Shown: positions 1 through 11,681 of the stretch, piece after piece | Numbering within the stretch: position 1 is the first letter of the stretch | Layout of the letters: every line of letters begins with the position of its first letter | NCBI GenBank assembly: GCA_020746875.1 | Contig: JAGTJL010000034.1 | Location: 186,001-250,000 of the forward strand | Direction of reading: 5' to 3' | Source of the DNA: Rhexocercosporidium sp. MPI-PUGE-AT-0058 | Lineage: Eukaryota; Ascomycota; Leotiomycetes; Helotiales | Length of the DNA: 64,000 nucleotides | Position numbers and translations under genes: made by a program | The notes under the pieces: generated by a model | What the model was told of the DNA's origin: nothing | What the model saw: only the letters and a program-made list of their open reading frames with translations | The model's database searches: none

Positions 1-3000
1 AACCAGATGCAATCATCGGCCATTCCGTTGGCGAGATCGCTGCAGCGGTTGTCGCTGATGCTCTAACTCCTGATGAAGGCGCAATCATTGTTTGCAGACG
101 AGCTATCCTTTACCGCGAAGTAATGGGTAAAGGAGCAATGTGCCTAGTTAACCTTCCGATCTGTCAAGTCTCGCAACTGCTCGAAGGCAGACTAGATATT
201 TACCCTGCGGTCGACTCTTCTCCAAGTTCATGCGTTGTAGCCGGATCAGTCGCAGCAGTGAGAGACTTCTCAGAAATCTGTGAGAAAGGAAAGATCAAGA
301 TATTCCAAGTCAACTCGGACGTTGCATTTCACACGCCGCTCTTGAACCCAATAGCCGAGCCTCTCCTGGAGGCGCTGAGAACTGTTTCTTCCAAGGCGCC
401 AAACATTCCTCTATACTCAACAGCTACCAAGAATCCCCGAGAACAAGCTCGGAGAGATGGTTGCTACTGGCTCCAGAATACTTTATCGCCTGTCCTTCTC
501 CAGTCTGCAGTCAGAGCTGCTGTCGACGATGGCTACCGAATCTTCATGGAAGTTTCAAGCCACCCTGTCATTTCCCACTCCGTCAATGAGATAGTAATGG
601 ATATGGACGTCGAAGAATATCTCGTAGCTCCAACTCTCCTTCGCAACAAATCATCTAGGCTCTGCGTGTTGAAGACTCTCGCAACTCTCTGGAGCAAAGG
701 CGCATCCATCGACTGGAAAAGCTACTTCGACGGATTGGAATGGGCAAAAGGTGTCCCAAAGACCCAGTGGCAACACACACCGTTCTGGAAGAGAGTAGAA
801 AGTGGGACCGGAACTTCAAGTCAGGTTCATGATGTCGACACCCATACACTTGTAGGCCAGCGCATTCCTGTCGCAGGTGAAACGAAGACAATATTTACCA
901 CCAAACTGGAAGAGTCGACCAAGCCGTTCCCTGGAAACCATCCTATTCATGGAACAGAGATCATCCCCGCTGCTGTGCTTTTCAATACCTTTCTTGCCGC
1001 CACTGGTACTCGAACGCTGAGTAACATACATCTGCGCGTGCCTGTTGCAATCAGTGCCCCAAGAGATATTGAGATCATCGCTGATGGAGATTCTGTTCGC
1101 ATCATGTCTCGGCTCATTCTAACAGGGAACAGTAAAGCAGAGGTTGATCTCAACTCTTCGTGGCTCACGCACACTACTGCCAACACGAAGATTGGGGTCA
1201 ATGTAGAGGGTGGCAGCTTGAACATCGTAGACCTCGAATCCCGCATCAAGACAGAACTAAAGTCCTCATTCTCCATCGATTACCTCCTTGACGTAGGAGT
1301 CCCGGAAATGGGCTTCCCCTGGGCGGTCACTCGGCACATCGGGAATACAGAAGAGATGCTCGCTTGTGTCGATGTCTGCCCAGAGGTCAGAGACGGAGAT
1401 GACTTTCTTTGGAACTCCTCCTCCTGGGCTCCAGTTTTCGACGCAGCAACATCTATCGGCTCTTCCATCTTCTACGAGACTCCCCGTCTTCGTATGCCTG
1501 CCCAAGTGGATGAAGTTACCGTGTACCAAGATGCGGCACCTCCTAAGATCGCGTATATATATGTCCAGCGTTCCAAAGTCGCACTTGCCACCGATGTCAC
1601 TGTTGCAGCCGAAGATGGCCATATCCTTGCCAAATTCACCACGATGAGATTCGCGGAGATTGAAGGGGCCCTTGCGAATAGCGGAAGACTGGATGAGCTC
1701 GTCCATAGTGTCTCATGGATTCCTGCTCGTCTTGCAGAAACTTCGGCGGCACTTGAAGGAGCGGTGATTGTGGGCTCCAAAGACCAAAACATCGTCATCA
1801 AGTACTTACGACAACTGTCCAAACGCAGAATCTCAGCGGCTTGTGTTTCACTTGAGGAACTTAACCAGCACTTGAAGCTGAATGGGAACGAGTCAAAAGG
1901 TACCGTGATTGTCTACGTACCCGGATCGACTGACGGAATCAAAAACATTCAAAAGTCAGCAGAGAAGTCATGCTTCGAACTTCTCGAGATTGCCAAGCTC
2001 ATTGCAAAGAATCGCCTACCTATCAAGATATTCGCTGTCACAGAAGGAGCCCTCGAAGGCCATACGACAACAGCACTCGCACAATCCCCTCTCGTTGGCC
2101 TTAGCCGAATCATCGCATCCGAACAAGCAGACAACTGGGGCGCTTTGGTCGATGTTGATTCAATGTCTTTCCCATTCCAGGCAGTGAAATATATCACGGG
2201 AGTGGACATCATCAAAATCGAGGACTCGGTCGCGAAAGTAGCTCGCCTCCGTCCTCTTGCAAAGACGAGAGAATCTTCTCCTCGAGGATTCGCTCCTCGT
2301 CCGGAAGGCACCTATGTCATCTCCGGTGGTCTGGGATCTCTTGGACTGGAAGTAGCTGCACATTTGGTTGAAAAGGGTGCTCGGAGGCTGGTTCTACTGT
2401 CCAGACGATCTTTGCCACCTCGTAAGGACTGGGATGTATTGACCGGGACGATGGTAGATGCTATTTCGAAAATCAAGGCTTTGGAGGAGCTGGGAGCGAG
2501 TATCCATGTTTTGTCTGTCGATTTGAGCGCTCCCAACTCTAGCTCGGGGCTCGGAGCAAAACTTGATGGACTAAATCTCCCACCCATCCGCGGCGTGGTG
2601 CACGCGGCCGGTGTTCTCGAAGATCAGCTTGTTATCGCCACAACCGCCTCTTCGTTTTCTCGAGTCCTTGCACCAAAAATTGACGGGGCACTCGCACTTC
2701 ACGTCCTCTTCCCACCAAAAGTCTTGGACTTCTTCATCCTCTTCTCCTCCTGCGGTCAGCTCTTCGGATTCCCAGGCCAAGCATCATATGCCTCTGGCAA
2801 TGCATTCCTAGATTCCCTTGCGGAACATCGTCGCCAGCAAGGGGATAATACAGTAGCTTTTCAGTGGAGCAGTTGGAAAGGAGTAGGTGGCATGGGTGAC
2901 AATGAATTCGTGGAGGCGGAGGTTGAAAGTCGAGGATTCACGAGTATAACTAGATCTGAGGCGTTCGCGGCATGGGAAGAGGTTGCGAAGAGAGACGTGA

Positions 3001-3416
3001 GCCAAGCTGCGGTGTTGAGGAGCAGAGTCTTGGAAGCGAATGAGCCTCTTCCATTAGCGATCTTGGAGGACATCGCAGTCAGGAAAGAGTCCACCTCTGG
3101 CTCAGCCGGTGCCAACTCGACAATAGAAAGCGAAAATCCCAGCTCAGGAGGATCTTCCATTCCGAAAGGACCAGAACGAATTCCTGTTATTACCAAGAAG
3201 ATCGCCGGATGTGTTGCTTTAGTTCTGCAGCTTACAGGTCCTGAAGATGTAGACCCCAAGGCTGCTCTAGCGGATTTGGGGATGGATTCTGTGATGACAG
3301 TCGCTTTCAGGAAGATGCTCCAGCAGGAGTTGAAGGTTAAGGTTCCTCCAACTATCATTTGGGGACATCCAACTGTCAGTCATTTGGCAAAATGGTTCAA
3401 CGGACAGATTGAATAG
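1..3416 (+). CDS. 6-methylsalicylic acid synthase-type partially reducing polyketide synthase, C-terminal 1,137 residues (5' end outside window)
   Basis: Open from the first complete codon (base 3) to TAG 3414-3416, so the gene is cut by the window edge. Domains seen: end of the acyltransferase (active site GHSVGE at bases 18-35, later VAFH, as in malonyl-specific ATs); dehydratase/thioester-hydrolase with GNHPIHGTE (His near residue 313) and the SSSWAPVFDAAT segment; ketoreductase with the GGLGSLG nucleotide motif (about residue 773) and the SYASGN active-site stretch; C-terminal acyl carrier protein with LGMDSVM (phosphopantetheine Ser 1096). No enoylreductase, methyltransferase or thioesterase follows. 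The AT-DH-KR-ACP order and DH wording match fungal 6-MSA synthases, which build 6-methylsalicylate from one acetyl and three malonyl units. The ketosynthase and AT start must lie to the left. No intron is needed in this part. Product identity (6-MSA or a close relative) is inferred from family resemblance. Confidence 0.94.
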   Translation, partial: PDAIIGHSVGEIAAAVVADALTPDEGAIIVCRRAILYREVMGKGAMCLVNLPICQVSQLLEGRLDIYPAVDSSPSSCVVAGSVAAVRDFSEICEKGKIKIFQVNSDVAFHTPLLNPIAEPLLEALRTVSSKAPNIPLYSTATKNPREQARRDGCYWLQNTLSPVLLQSAVRAAVDDGYRIFMEVSSHPVISHSVNEIVMDMDVEEYLVAPTLLRNKSSRLCVLKTLATLWSKGASIDWKSYFDGLEWAKGVPKTQWQHTPFWKRVESGTGTSSQVHDVDTHTLVGQRIPVAGETKTIFTTKLEESTKPFPGNHPIHGTEIIPAAVLFNTFLAATGTRTLSNIHLRVPVAISAPRDIEIIADGDSVRIMSRLILTGNSKAEVDLNSSWLTHTTANTKIGVNVEGGSLNIVDLESRIKTELKSSFSIDYLLDVGVPEMGFPWAVTRHIGNTEEMLACVDVCPEVRDGDDFLWNSSSWAPVFDAATSIGSSIFYETPRLRMPAQVDEVTVYQDAAPPKIAYIYVQRSKVALATDVTVAAEDGHILAKFTTMRFAEIEGALANSGRLDELVHSVSWIPARLAETSAALEGAVIVGSKDQNIVIKYLRQLSKRRISAACVSLEELNQHLKLNGNESKGTVIVYVPGSTDGIKNIQKSAEKSCFELLEIAKLIAKNRLPIKIFAVTEGALEGHTTTALAQSPLVGLSRIIASEQADNWGALVDVDSMSFPFQAVKYITGVDIIKIEDSVAKVARLRPLAKTRESSPRGFAPRPEGTYVISGGLGSLGLEVAAHLVEKGARRLVLLSRRSLPPRKDWDVLTGTMVDAISKIKALEELGASIHVLSVDLSAPNSSSGLGAKLDGLNLPPIRGVVHAAGVLEDQLVIATTASSFSRVLAPKIDGALALHVLFPPKVLDFFILFSSCGQLFGFPGQASYASGNAFLDSLAEHRRQQGDNTVAFQWSSWKGVGGMGDNEFVEAEVESRGFTSITRSEAFAAWEEVAKRDVSQAAVLRSRVLEANEPLPLAILEDIAVRKESTSGSAGANSTIESENPSSGGSSIPKGPERIPVITKKIAGCVALVLQLTGPEDVDPKAALADLGMDSVMTVAFRKMLQQELKVKVPPTIIWGHPTVSHLAKWFNGQIE

Positions 3417-3630
3417 ACAGGATGTCTGTTGGGCGGTTAGACAGCATTTTTGGGGTTGGACTTGGTGACTTATCTGCTGTGCCTTCCTATGCATTTTTGA
3501 TAAGCCCCTTCCTGTTTACTTTTATAGATTTCCTGAGTTAGAAAAAGAAGGGTTCATCGGTCTAGCCTGGAAATTCATGCATTTGTGAAGCACTCGAAAC
3601 ATGAATTCTATAATCCATAATCGTGCCCGC
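3417..3630. other. convergent intergenic spacer
   Basis: Short AT-richer spacer between the 3' ends of the PKS and the UTP13 gene. It presumably holds both polyadenylation regions. No ORF or repeat is recognisable. Confidence 0.6.
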
Positions 3631-6399
3631 CTAAACCATAATAGTGTCCTGCTCAAACCCCCCGAGCTCATTGCTCACCTCCGGCTCCAACAGCATCAAT
3701 CCATCCATTTCTCTCTGGGTATATTCCATCAAGTAAGCCTCATCCCACATATCCTCACTTCGTTTCCGGTTCTTTTCAGTGTAGACTTTCAGCGCATTGT
3801 AAACCTCCTTCATGCTCTGCTGGCCCCTCTCCCCTCGAACTTGTAAATTCGCCAATCTTGCAACAGGATAACTTCTGACTACCGTGAACAAAATTCTTTG
3901 CGCAACAGCAGTTGTTTTTGCATTGGTATTCCAGTCTCGGATTCGCAAGAGTAGTGTGATAATTTGCTCATCGGAAAGAGAAGCGAGAACTTCGTCCACG
4001 CCTTTCACGCCACAAAGACTTCCCTCCTCGTGAATTCCAGTCACGACAGACGTGAAGAGCGAGAGCAGCCGAGCAGGATGATTGAGTTGCAGAGCGAGCG
4101 TGATGGCTTTGCGGTATGACTTCGCATGGATGTAATTCTGCAGCTCTTGTTCCTGTTCCACAAACTCCGTGGCAGCAGCATTCGAAGCCGCCTGAGTAGA
4201 AGAAGTGGTATCCTTCCAAAAAGTCACAGTTGAATCTCCACTTCCAGAAACAATCATGTTCGAAACAGGATGTACGGTCAGGGCCCAGACTCGATCCTCG
4301 TGATTGTCCAAGGTGCACGACGTCTCGCCAGTACTTGCATCCCAGACCATCACCAGCCCATCGCCGCCTGCACTTGCGATCTGGACATGCTTCTTCCCTC
4401 TGTCTTCTGGGTTAGGAAGACCCAGCCAGGCGACTTTCAGCACACTGTTGGTATGACCTTCAAAGGTTCGCACGCAGCTGTAGTCTGCCAAACTCCAGAT
4501 TTTGATGGTTTTGTCACCGCTTCCAGTGAGCACCAGTCCTTTTCCGGCGGCTGGGCCACTTTCACCCATGACAGACGGGGTATTTTTGGGCGCAAATTTC
4601 ACAGACCAAACACCACGCTTGTGACCACGCAAAATGCCTTGAACTTCGCCTTCCTCCACGGACCAGATCTTGACGTTCTTGTCTTGGGACGCCGATGCAA
4701 AAAGTTGAGAAGCGTGGTTGATATCGAGGGCGTTGATATCCTTGTCGTGTGCAAGACGGGTGTACGCAGCTCTTGGAGCTTTGCGTGTGGATGTTTGAAT
4801 GTCCCAGCGTTTCACTGTGCGATCTTGGGAGCCTGTCAGGAGGAAGGATGGCGGATGATCGAGTGGCGATTTAAATGCTGGAGAGGACTCCGCTGGTGCT
4901 TGCTTTGGGAGGGCGATAGCTCCTAAGGATTCTGCGTGGCCAGTGAAGGTAGTGTGGCAAGTGAAGGAGGAATTTTCGGGATCAATTCTCCACAATCGAG
5001 CAGTGTTGTCCTTTGCACCCGTAGCGATCCAATGCCCAGACCAATCGATATCCAAACAAATGATTATGTCTTCATGACCATGAAGTTGGGCAATGTCAGC
5101 ACCAAAATAGTCTGCATCTGTATCCATTGCCAACGAAACAATTCGTATTTCCTCCGAATTTGTTGCCAGGGCGAGCAGGGATCTGTCGGGAAGGAGATAT
5201 CCTAAATCAATAATCTCGTCGTGTGTGCCAGAGATACGCTTGACTTGTTCAAGTGGAGGAATGGTATGTGCCGCTTCCTTGAGTGACGTCGTAGAATGTA
5301 GGATCAACGTGTGATCGGACTGCACTGAGAGAATGCGATCTTTGAAACGTGTCGCAGCAACAATTGCACCTGCTTCGCCTTGTGGTGACTGTGCTGCAGT
5401 GATTTCTCGGCCAGTACTTGATTCCCAGACTCGAATGTTCCCGCTGACTCCCCCAGTGTATGCCATACTCCCAGACTCGAGAAATCCTGCTGCCTCGACC
5501 TCCTCTAGTACTGGGACGACTTTCCGAACCTTCCACGTCTTTGCATCCCACCACATGATAGTCTTGTCTCTGCTGGCAGAAAGTATGGCGTTCTGTTCTG
5601 GGGAGTAATCGAGGGAGGTAACATCGGATACGTGCGAATCGAGAACAGAGGAAGAGGTTCGTTTATAGAGATCCCAAATTCGAATCTTTCCATCTTGACT
5701 TCCAGATGCCAGACGATAACCTCTTGCTACATTGGTTTCTGGCTCTTCACTCTTCCTTCGCTTTCGGTTTCTGCCGGAAATTCCAGTTTCCTCATCTTGC
5801 CTATTTGCAACCAACTGGAAGAAATGGAGAGCAGAAATCAAAACGTTTGGTCCGCGGAAAGTATGTGTAACATATCCTCCCAGTATGTCCCAGACTTTCA
5901 CAACTCCATCTGCAGCTCCAGTAGCGAGGTATAATCCGGATTGATCGACCGCAAGAATGACGACGGGCGTTGTGTGAGGCTTGAGGATTCGCAGAACGTC
6001 GAAATTTAAGGTACCATCGTCGGAAGGTGTGAGGGAGTATATTCGCATGGACAGCGATCGAGAGCATATAATCAGGTGGGAAGCGGAAGGTGTTACTGCT
6101 AGGAGTTAGTTGTGGCTGGTGTTTGGAGGGGTAATTGAAGCAGTACAAGTCAACGTCGAGATGAGTTCGCCGTCCTAGTACTCATCAGCATAGTGGCAGA
6201 TCATGCGATTGAGTTCACATACCCCTTCAATCTTCGCCAGTTGCTTTCCCGTCTTCAGATCTGTCAACAAAGCATCTTCTCCAAGCGTTGTCGCCAGAAT
6301 GCGCCCATGCTGATCAAGGGCGACGCTGCCACCAGTATAGATTGGCTGGATGGTACGCTCTGGCTCGAAGGTCGTCTGGTATGGGGCTTTGTTGGCCAT
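3631..6399 (-). CDS. UTP13: U3 snoRNP / SSU processome WD40 protein Utp13 (TBL3 family)
   Basis: Three exons: 6399-6223, 6174-6147 and 6098-3631, joined by two 48-bp introns (donors GTATGT and GTACTG; the second has a CTAAC branch site). They give 890 residues, close to the usual size. The N-terminus has TTFEPERTIQPIYTGG, typical of fungal Utp13. Many WD40 blades follow (for example LASGSQDGKIRIWDL and LTGSGDKTIKIWSLADY), then the helical Utp13 C-terminal domain (about the last 170 residues, starting near FVEQEQELQNYIHAKSYRKA). Family knowledge: Utp13 sits in the UTP-B subcomplex with Pwp2, Utp6, Utp12, Utp18 and Utp21 and is needed for 18S rRNA processing in the nucleolus. Without the first two exons the ORF would start at Met 6048 and lose the conserved N-terminus. 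Confidence 0.95.
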
Positions 6400-6825
6400 T
6401 ATCTAGAAGGGTCTGTAAGACAGGATAACGCAGATTGCAGCTTCGAGATACAGCTTGGTGATGTCTCTTGGTGTTTGGGCAGAAATATTTTTTGATTACA
6501 AGGACAGGGGTGTCGAGATAAGCTTAATCTTAGCGCCATCTGAAGCGGTGTCCTCTTTCTGTCCTTCAGCTGGAAGTCCAGGTCTCGAATCAAACTCAAC
6601 TGACGTTCATCCTTCCAGCATATCATCATCCCATCACACCCTTCCATCGATTCGAATCCTCCAAACACCCCAAAGCCTACATCTGAGTTCTGCAAGGGTA
6701 GACGAATAACTCCGATACCGACCGTCTTATAGGCTTACGATCTCTCTCCACTGCACTGTGGACGAAGCGAGGATGTTTAGGCCAGAACCAACCTCTGCAA
6801 CAATCTAAGTCAACAAACAGCCGCA
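6400..6825. promoter_or_regulatory. divergent promoter region between UTP13 and the membrane protein gene
   Basis: 426 bp between two head-to-head start codons. There is no TATA-like box close to either start and no convincing ORF. Several short pyrimidine-rich stretches are present. It is assigned as the shared upstream region by position only. Confidence 0.5.
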
Positions 6826-8574
6826 ATGGGCCGACAAGAATATTTGACGGCCATGGCTCTTGTAAGTGTATCGCTTGCATTCCAACTCGAGACTTCTATT
6901 TGCTTGGTTTCTTTTGTCTGCGTATAAAAAAATGGAGCTGTTTCCCTCCATCTCCGCGCAACCATGTGAGTTAGAATCTGACGCTTCTCAGGGCCGTGGC
7001 CATTACGAAGACGAGATCATCGAGACAGTAGCTGCTGAAGGAAGTCAACGTACACAGGAGTACAACGAGCGTGGCCATCCCCGGAATCCAGAGACTAAGC
7101 GGCGCGAGCGAGAGCACGTGCGAGCAGCAAATGAAGTGATGCAGGTCACAGGAGTGGTTGAGGATGCACTGGCAGCGAGGGAGAAAGTGACCCAGACGAT
7201 TGTTGATAAGCACCAAGAGCTTCTCGTTGGTTTGAGATTCATGGAGTTTGGACGAGGTGTTCTGGTGGGTGGAGTCTGGGGAGTTATGGGTCTGCGACGG
7301 CGAATCTTGGTAACATCGACCTTCAATTTTGGGGAGAAACATCGCTGATAATCAATAGCTGTACAAGCCGTACACAGGCATGGAATTTGTAGACATCCTT
7401 CGACAGGAAAGAGCAGCCTCTGGAATTCCACAAATGTTTCTCTCCGGAGTTCCCACAGTCATTGCCTATCACATATCTGATTGGGCAGCCTTCTTCGTCG
7501 AGTCCGTGATCGACGCATATTTCGACGATGGGGAGTTACCTGCGACGGACAAAGAGGATCAAGTCAGGAACCTCCTCCATAACTTGTGAGTCTCCTGTAA
7601 TCATATGGCCGAACGCTGCTAATGTTCTCAGTCGTGATGCTGCATTCTGCTACCTTACTTTGCACTTTCGTTTGTTCGCCATCCTCCAACAGCTTAACCT
7701 CATTCCAGCCTCCCCTTGGTTCCCCAGCCTGAGGTCATTTATTCCATTTTCATCTTCTTCGCCACTCAAGATGCCACCTTTACCTCCGATGGCCACAGCT
7801 TCGATCCTCAGATGGGTAGGTGCAATAGCCAGCACAATGGCGCCAATGCTTGTAATCCTAGCACATGGCAAAATCAAGTATGCGGTGTCGCGCATCATCT
7901 ATAGCCCAATATATAAAATGCTACCCCGACCCACCGGCGAGAGTATCTTTTCAGGGCTGGCCATTTCAGCACCGACCATGGAATACGATAGCCCAGATCG
8001 AATACAAGACAGGGCATTTCAGCTTTCGGACGAGCAAACACTTCGAGCTCTCGAAGGACTACCAACCCCGGATCGACAACATCGTGACGAGTCAAGCGAC
8101 GAGGATGAAATGGCTCAGGCGACGTTGATAAGCTTCGACGTTGAAGCGACAGAACCCGTTGAAAATGCCACAGGGACGTGGTCTGCCGAATTGAGGAGTG
8201 CGAACGAGCCGAAACCTTCGGAAGATGTCAAGTACCGAGTGACAGGCTTGACCATGCTTCCAACATTTATGGCGACGGAGGGACTACGGGAGATTGTTGC
8301 AGGTATTTTCGTGATGCCGCTAGAGGCAGTGATGGTCCGGATCATCGGTAGATCATTTAGAGCAAGCGCAGGACTACCCATGGACGACCTTTATCATCCC
8401 ACCGAAATCGTAGTTCGTGGGCTACAAAACATCATGTCGGTCACGGCAATGCAACTGGTTGTTACGGGGATTACTTGGGCAGGCTTCACGATTGGAACGC
8501 AGTACTGGGCTGCACGGAAAAGAGCGATGTTAGCTGACAGGGCTGCTGATGCCGCTGACACTACGTCCAATTGA
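6826..8574 (+). CDS. conserved fungal multi-pass membrane protein of unknown function
   Basis: Four exons: 6826-6861, 6992-7309, 7359-7585 and 7632-8574, giving 507 residues. Introns of 130, 49 and 46 bp have GT-AG ends and CTGAC/GCTGAT/GCTAAT branch sites, and all phases close. It starts MGRQEYLTAMAL. The N-terminal third is charged and hydrophilic. Hydrophobic segments then appear around FGRGVLVGGVWGVMGLR, LSGVPTVIAYHISDWAAFF, LRWVGAIASTMAPMLVILA, IVAGIFVMPLEAVMV and QLVVTGITWAGFTIG, so four to five membrane passes are likely. An acidic linker (DESSDEDE) precedes the last two. I recognise no catalytic motif. The layout resembles conserved hypothetical membrane proteins of filamentous fungi. 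The first exon is short and is the least certain part of the model. Confidence 0.72.
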
Positions 8575-9683
8575 CTCTGATTGTCTAACTCATTGCTAGA
8601 AAGAACTGTGTGGGATGTGCCGGGGCAGGCTTTCTACTGATATATTTGACTTCTCTCACAAAGCTTGAAGTGAGTGACACGTCTTGTACATCGCTAGTGG
8701 CATGTTCTTGTGTGGTGCCTGCAGAACTTCTTGTGTGAATCTAGCTTGCCTGGGTGGTGGTCTGACTGAGGCCGGAACATCGGAATCTGGAGTCCGGAGA
8801 AGAGCATGGAGAGTTTGTACACTCCTGACATTTGCATGAAGATGGAGACAGAGTGTTTTCCAGCTCGTGGCCTGTCACAGAAACGATGCTGCCAAAACAA
8901 CAGCTGCTACTTATAAAGCCATGCATGACTCGTGCCAGCCAGTGACCAGCGCCAGCGCCAGAAGAGTCGTAGAAGCTTTTTCGCCACGTCGGACCGAAGC
9001 CAAACCCGCTCTTAGTTGATGCTTGGCTATTTCCAGAGCCTCATTCGCAGCCATCATTCCACAAAACTGGGTCGAAGTTCCCCATGTCGTGGAAGCAGGA
9101 CTTTTATGATTGGTTGTGTACATGTTGTCTCCCCTCTTCGGTCTCTTTGCGGGTTTTTCTTTTGATGCGGCTCGATTTTTCAGTGGATCTGTCAACGGTA
9201 ATCATACGAATATTTCAGCGCCACCGAATCATCGACGACGACGCTTTGATAGCCCGACAGTCGCCGAAGTAGATTTCCAGTTGGTTGGAAGCAGCAATCC
9301 GTTCACCTGACGTCAAGGAGGACATGTCTCTCCACTACTCATCGCCGATGTCTTTCCAGCCTCCAGCTCCCGACTTGTCCCTCTATTGCTCTCCATCACT
9401 CCAGTCTTCAAGTCTCCAGTTTCAAATCACCCACTTCCGTATCTGGAGTTGTGGACGTTGGAGATGAAGGGGACCCCTCGGAACCACTCATTCTAGTTGC
9501 AAGACCAGTCACGAGCTGGCGTAACTTTTTCTGCTGCCGGATCGCCCCACTTGAATGCCCTCATTGTCCGATTTTTGAAGAGTGAGTGTCGATCATGGTA
9601 TCTTTCCTAGTCGAGAAATCTGATGGGAGGGCCATGGGCATGGGGTCAAAAGTTCTCCATCCGGATATTGTTTCTTACAAACA
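8575..9683. other. intergenic region upstream of the sugar transporter
   Basis: About 1.1 kb of ordinary-composition DNA with no ORF showing coding character. Pyrimidine-rich patches near 9120-9150 and 9350-9420 are typical of fungal 5' flanks. No repeat or RNA gene was recognised. Confidence 0.5.
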
Positions 9684-9690
9684 TATAAAG
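9684..9690 (+). promoter_or_regulatory. TATA box of the MFS sugar transporter gene
   Basis: TATAAAG lies 66 bp upstream of ATG 9756. This is a plausible core-promoter distance for a fungal gene with a short leader. Confidence 0.5.
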
Positions 9691-9755
9691 AGAGCCAGTC
9701 CCCAGTTCCTCCGCGCAGTCTTCCGCATCCCAAACTTCCTTCTTTCAAAGTCATC

Positions 9756-11681
9756 ATGGCCGACCCCAAGCTCTCAGAATCGGATGCTATCAGCTCTACG
9801 GACCACAGTGACACCGGTGCCCACATGAAAGATGTCAACGAGAAGAGTATCTCAGCTCCAGCACGTCCACCAAACAGACGCAAGGTTTCGGAATGGGAAG
9901 CTATCCAGATGGCCGCTGCCGGCGATGTCGAGTCGATTGATCGTGAGATTGATGAGATTGATGCCGAGCTCCAGAATATGAACATCAGGTCGACATGGCA
10001 CAAGCCTCAACTTAGACTCAAGGACCCGAGACATTTTACTTGGCTTCTTGTTGGTGAGCTCTCCGTCGTTTTGAATTTAGAATGTTGTTGACTCTTCAGG
10101 TTTCGCATCGATGGGTGGTCTTCTGTCTGGTGTTGATCAGTCTCTGATCAGTGGTGCTAATCTGTACATGCCAAAATGTAAGATGGATTCAAAGACAAAC
10201 TGAGGGTTACTGAACTGACTCTGACAGCCCTCCACCTTAACACCCACCAGGTTTCATTGGTCAGTTCCGGCGTTCCACTAGGTGCAGTCGGCGGTGCATT
10301 GATGCTTGGTCCATTGAACGAAGCTGTCGGCCGTCGAATGGCAATCATTGTCTCCCTAGTCCTCTACACAGTCGGAGCTGCTCTCTGTGCTGGTAGTATT
10401 GACTATGCAATGATGCTTTCTGGCCGCATTATCCTGGGTCTTGGCGTCGGTCTCGAGGGCGGAACTGTCCCCGTCTATGTCGCCGAATCTGTCTCGAGAG
10501 AGTATCGCGGAAACCTGGTTTCGCTTTATCAATTCATGATTGCTCTCGGAGAAGTCCTGGGATATGTCATCGCCGCGATTTTCGTAAACGTTCCGTCTGG
10601 TAGCTGGAGATACATGCTTGGTTCTTCTCTTGTGTTCTCGACTATCATGTTCGTCGGCATCCTCTTCATGCCAGAGTCTCCTCGATTCTTGATGCACAAG
10701 GGAAAGACAGTCGAAGCGTGGCATGTGTGGAAGCAAATCCGAGGAACCGATGCCGATGCAAGAAAGGAATTCTTCGTCATGAAGCATTCTGTCGCCGAGG
10801 AATTTACCTTCCGAGAGCAGGGCGTCCACAAGAGATTCGTCTGGATGGATTTCTTCACAGTTCCCAGGGCCAGAAGATCGATCATCTACGCCAACATCAT
10901 GGTGTTCCTTGGTCAGTTCACCGGTATTAATGCCATCCAATACTACATGGCGACATTGATGCAACAAGTGGGATTCGGAGACAAGGAGGCTGTGTTCATG
11001 TCCCTCGTTGGTGGTGGTTCGCTGCTCATCGGAACCATCCCAGCCATCTTCTACATGGAGAAGTTCGGACGTCGGTTCTGGGCATGTGCTATGCTTCCTG
11101 GATTCTTCATCGGTCTCCTGATCATTGGTTGCAGTTACCTGATCCCGATCTCGAACGTCGCTGGTGCTCAAGGCGCTTACATCACTGGGCTCATCATCTA
11201 TGAAGGCTTCTTCGGAAGTTATTCTTGCTTGACTTGGGTCATTCCATCGGAGGTGTACCCAACCTACCTCAGATCATACGGGATGGAGACCTCGGATGTC
11301 ACTCTATTCTTGTGCTCCTTCCTCGTCACCTACTTCTTTGCCCAAATGCAAGAAGCCATGTCTCGCATCGGATTGACCCTTGGATTCTATGGGGGCATTG
11401 CCGTTGTTGGATGGTTTTACCAGCTCCTATTCATGCCCGAGACGAAGAACAAGACTCTTGAGGAGATCGATATTCTCTTCAGTCAGCCCACTAGCCAATT
11501 GGTCCGTGAAAACTTCAGAAGTGTGGTGGTCACAGGGAAAGACTTCCTGTCTGGACGATGGGGCAAGGTCTTCTCTCCTGTCTCTGAGAGCGATATCTTC
11601 AGAAAGGAGAATGGACACAAAAGCCAGATGGGACCTCAAGCTCAACACGAGGAGCTCATGAAGCCGGAGAAGCCGGAGTAG
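9756..11681 (+). CDS. MFS sugar/polyol transporter (sugar porter family)
   Basis: Three exons: 9756-10053, 10100-10177 and 10228-11681, giving 609 residues. Introns are 46 and 50 bp with GTGAGC/GTAAGA donors. A hydrophilic N-terminal region of about 100 residues (two acidic coils, EIDEIDAEL) precedes the first helix (FTWLLVGFASMGGLLSG). Sugar-porter signatures are GVDQSLISG in helix 1, the loop 2-3 arginine block VGRR, PESPRFLMHKGK after helix 6, QFTGINAIQYY in helix 7 and PETKNKTLEEID after helix 12. The family couples sugar or polyol uptake to protons at the plasma membrane; substrate cannot be read from sequence. The long N-terminal tail is normal for a subgroup of fungal sugar-porter relatives. 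The same strand carries a cell-wall GH72 gene next. Confidence 0.94.

Noticed and set aside
4270..4926. 218-codon plus-strand ORF
   Set aside because: Antisense shadow of the UTP13 WD40 region.
8694..9467. Several short ORFs upstream of the sugar transporter
   Set aside because: None has a domain, splice partner or coding bias. They overlap each other on both strands.
10356..11171. 271-codon minus-strand ORF
   Set aside because: It is a shadow of the sugar transporter exon 3; it has no domain and an unlikely composition (rich in His, Glu and Arg).
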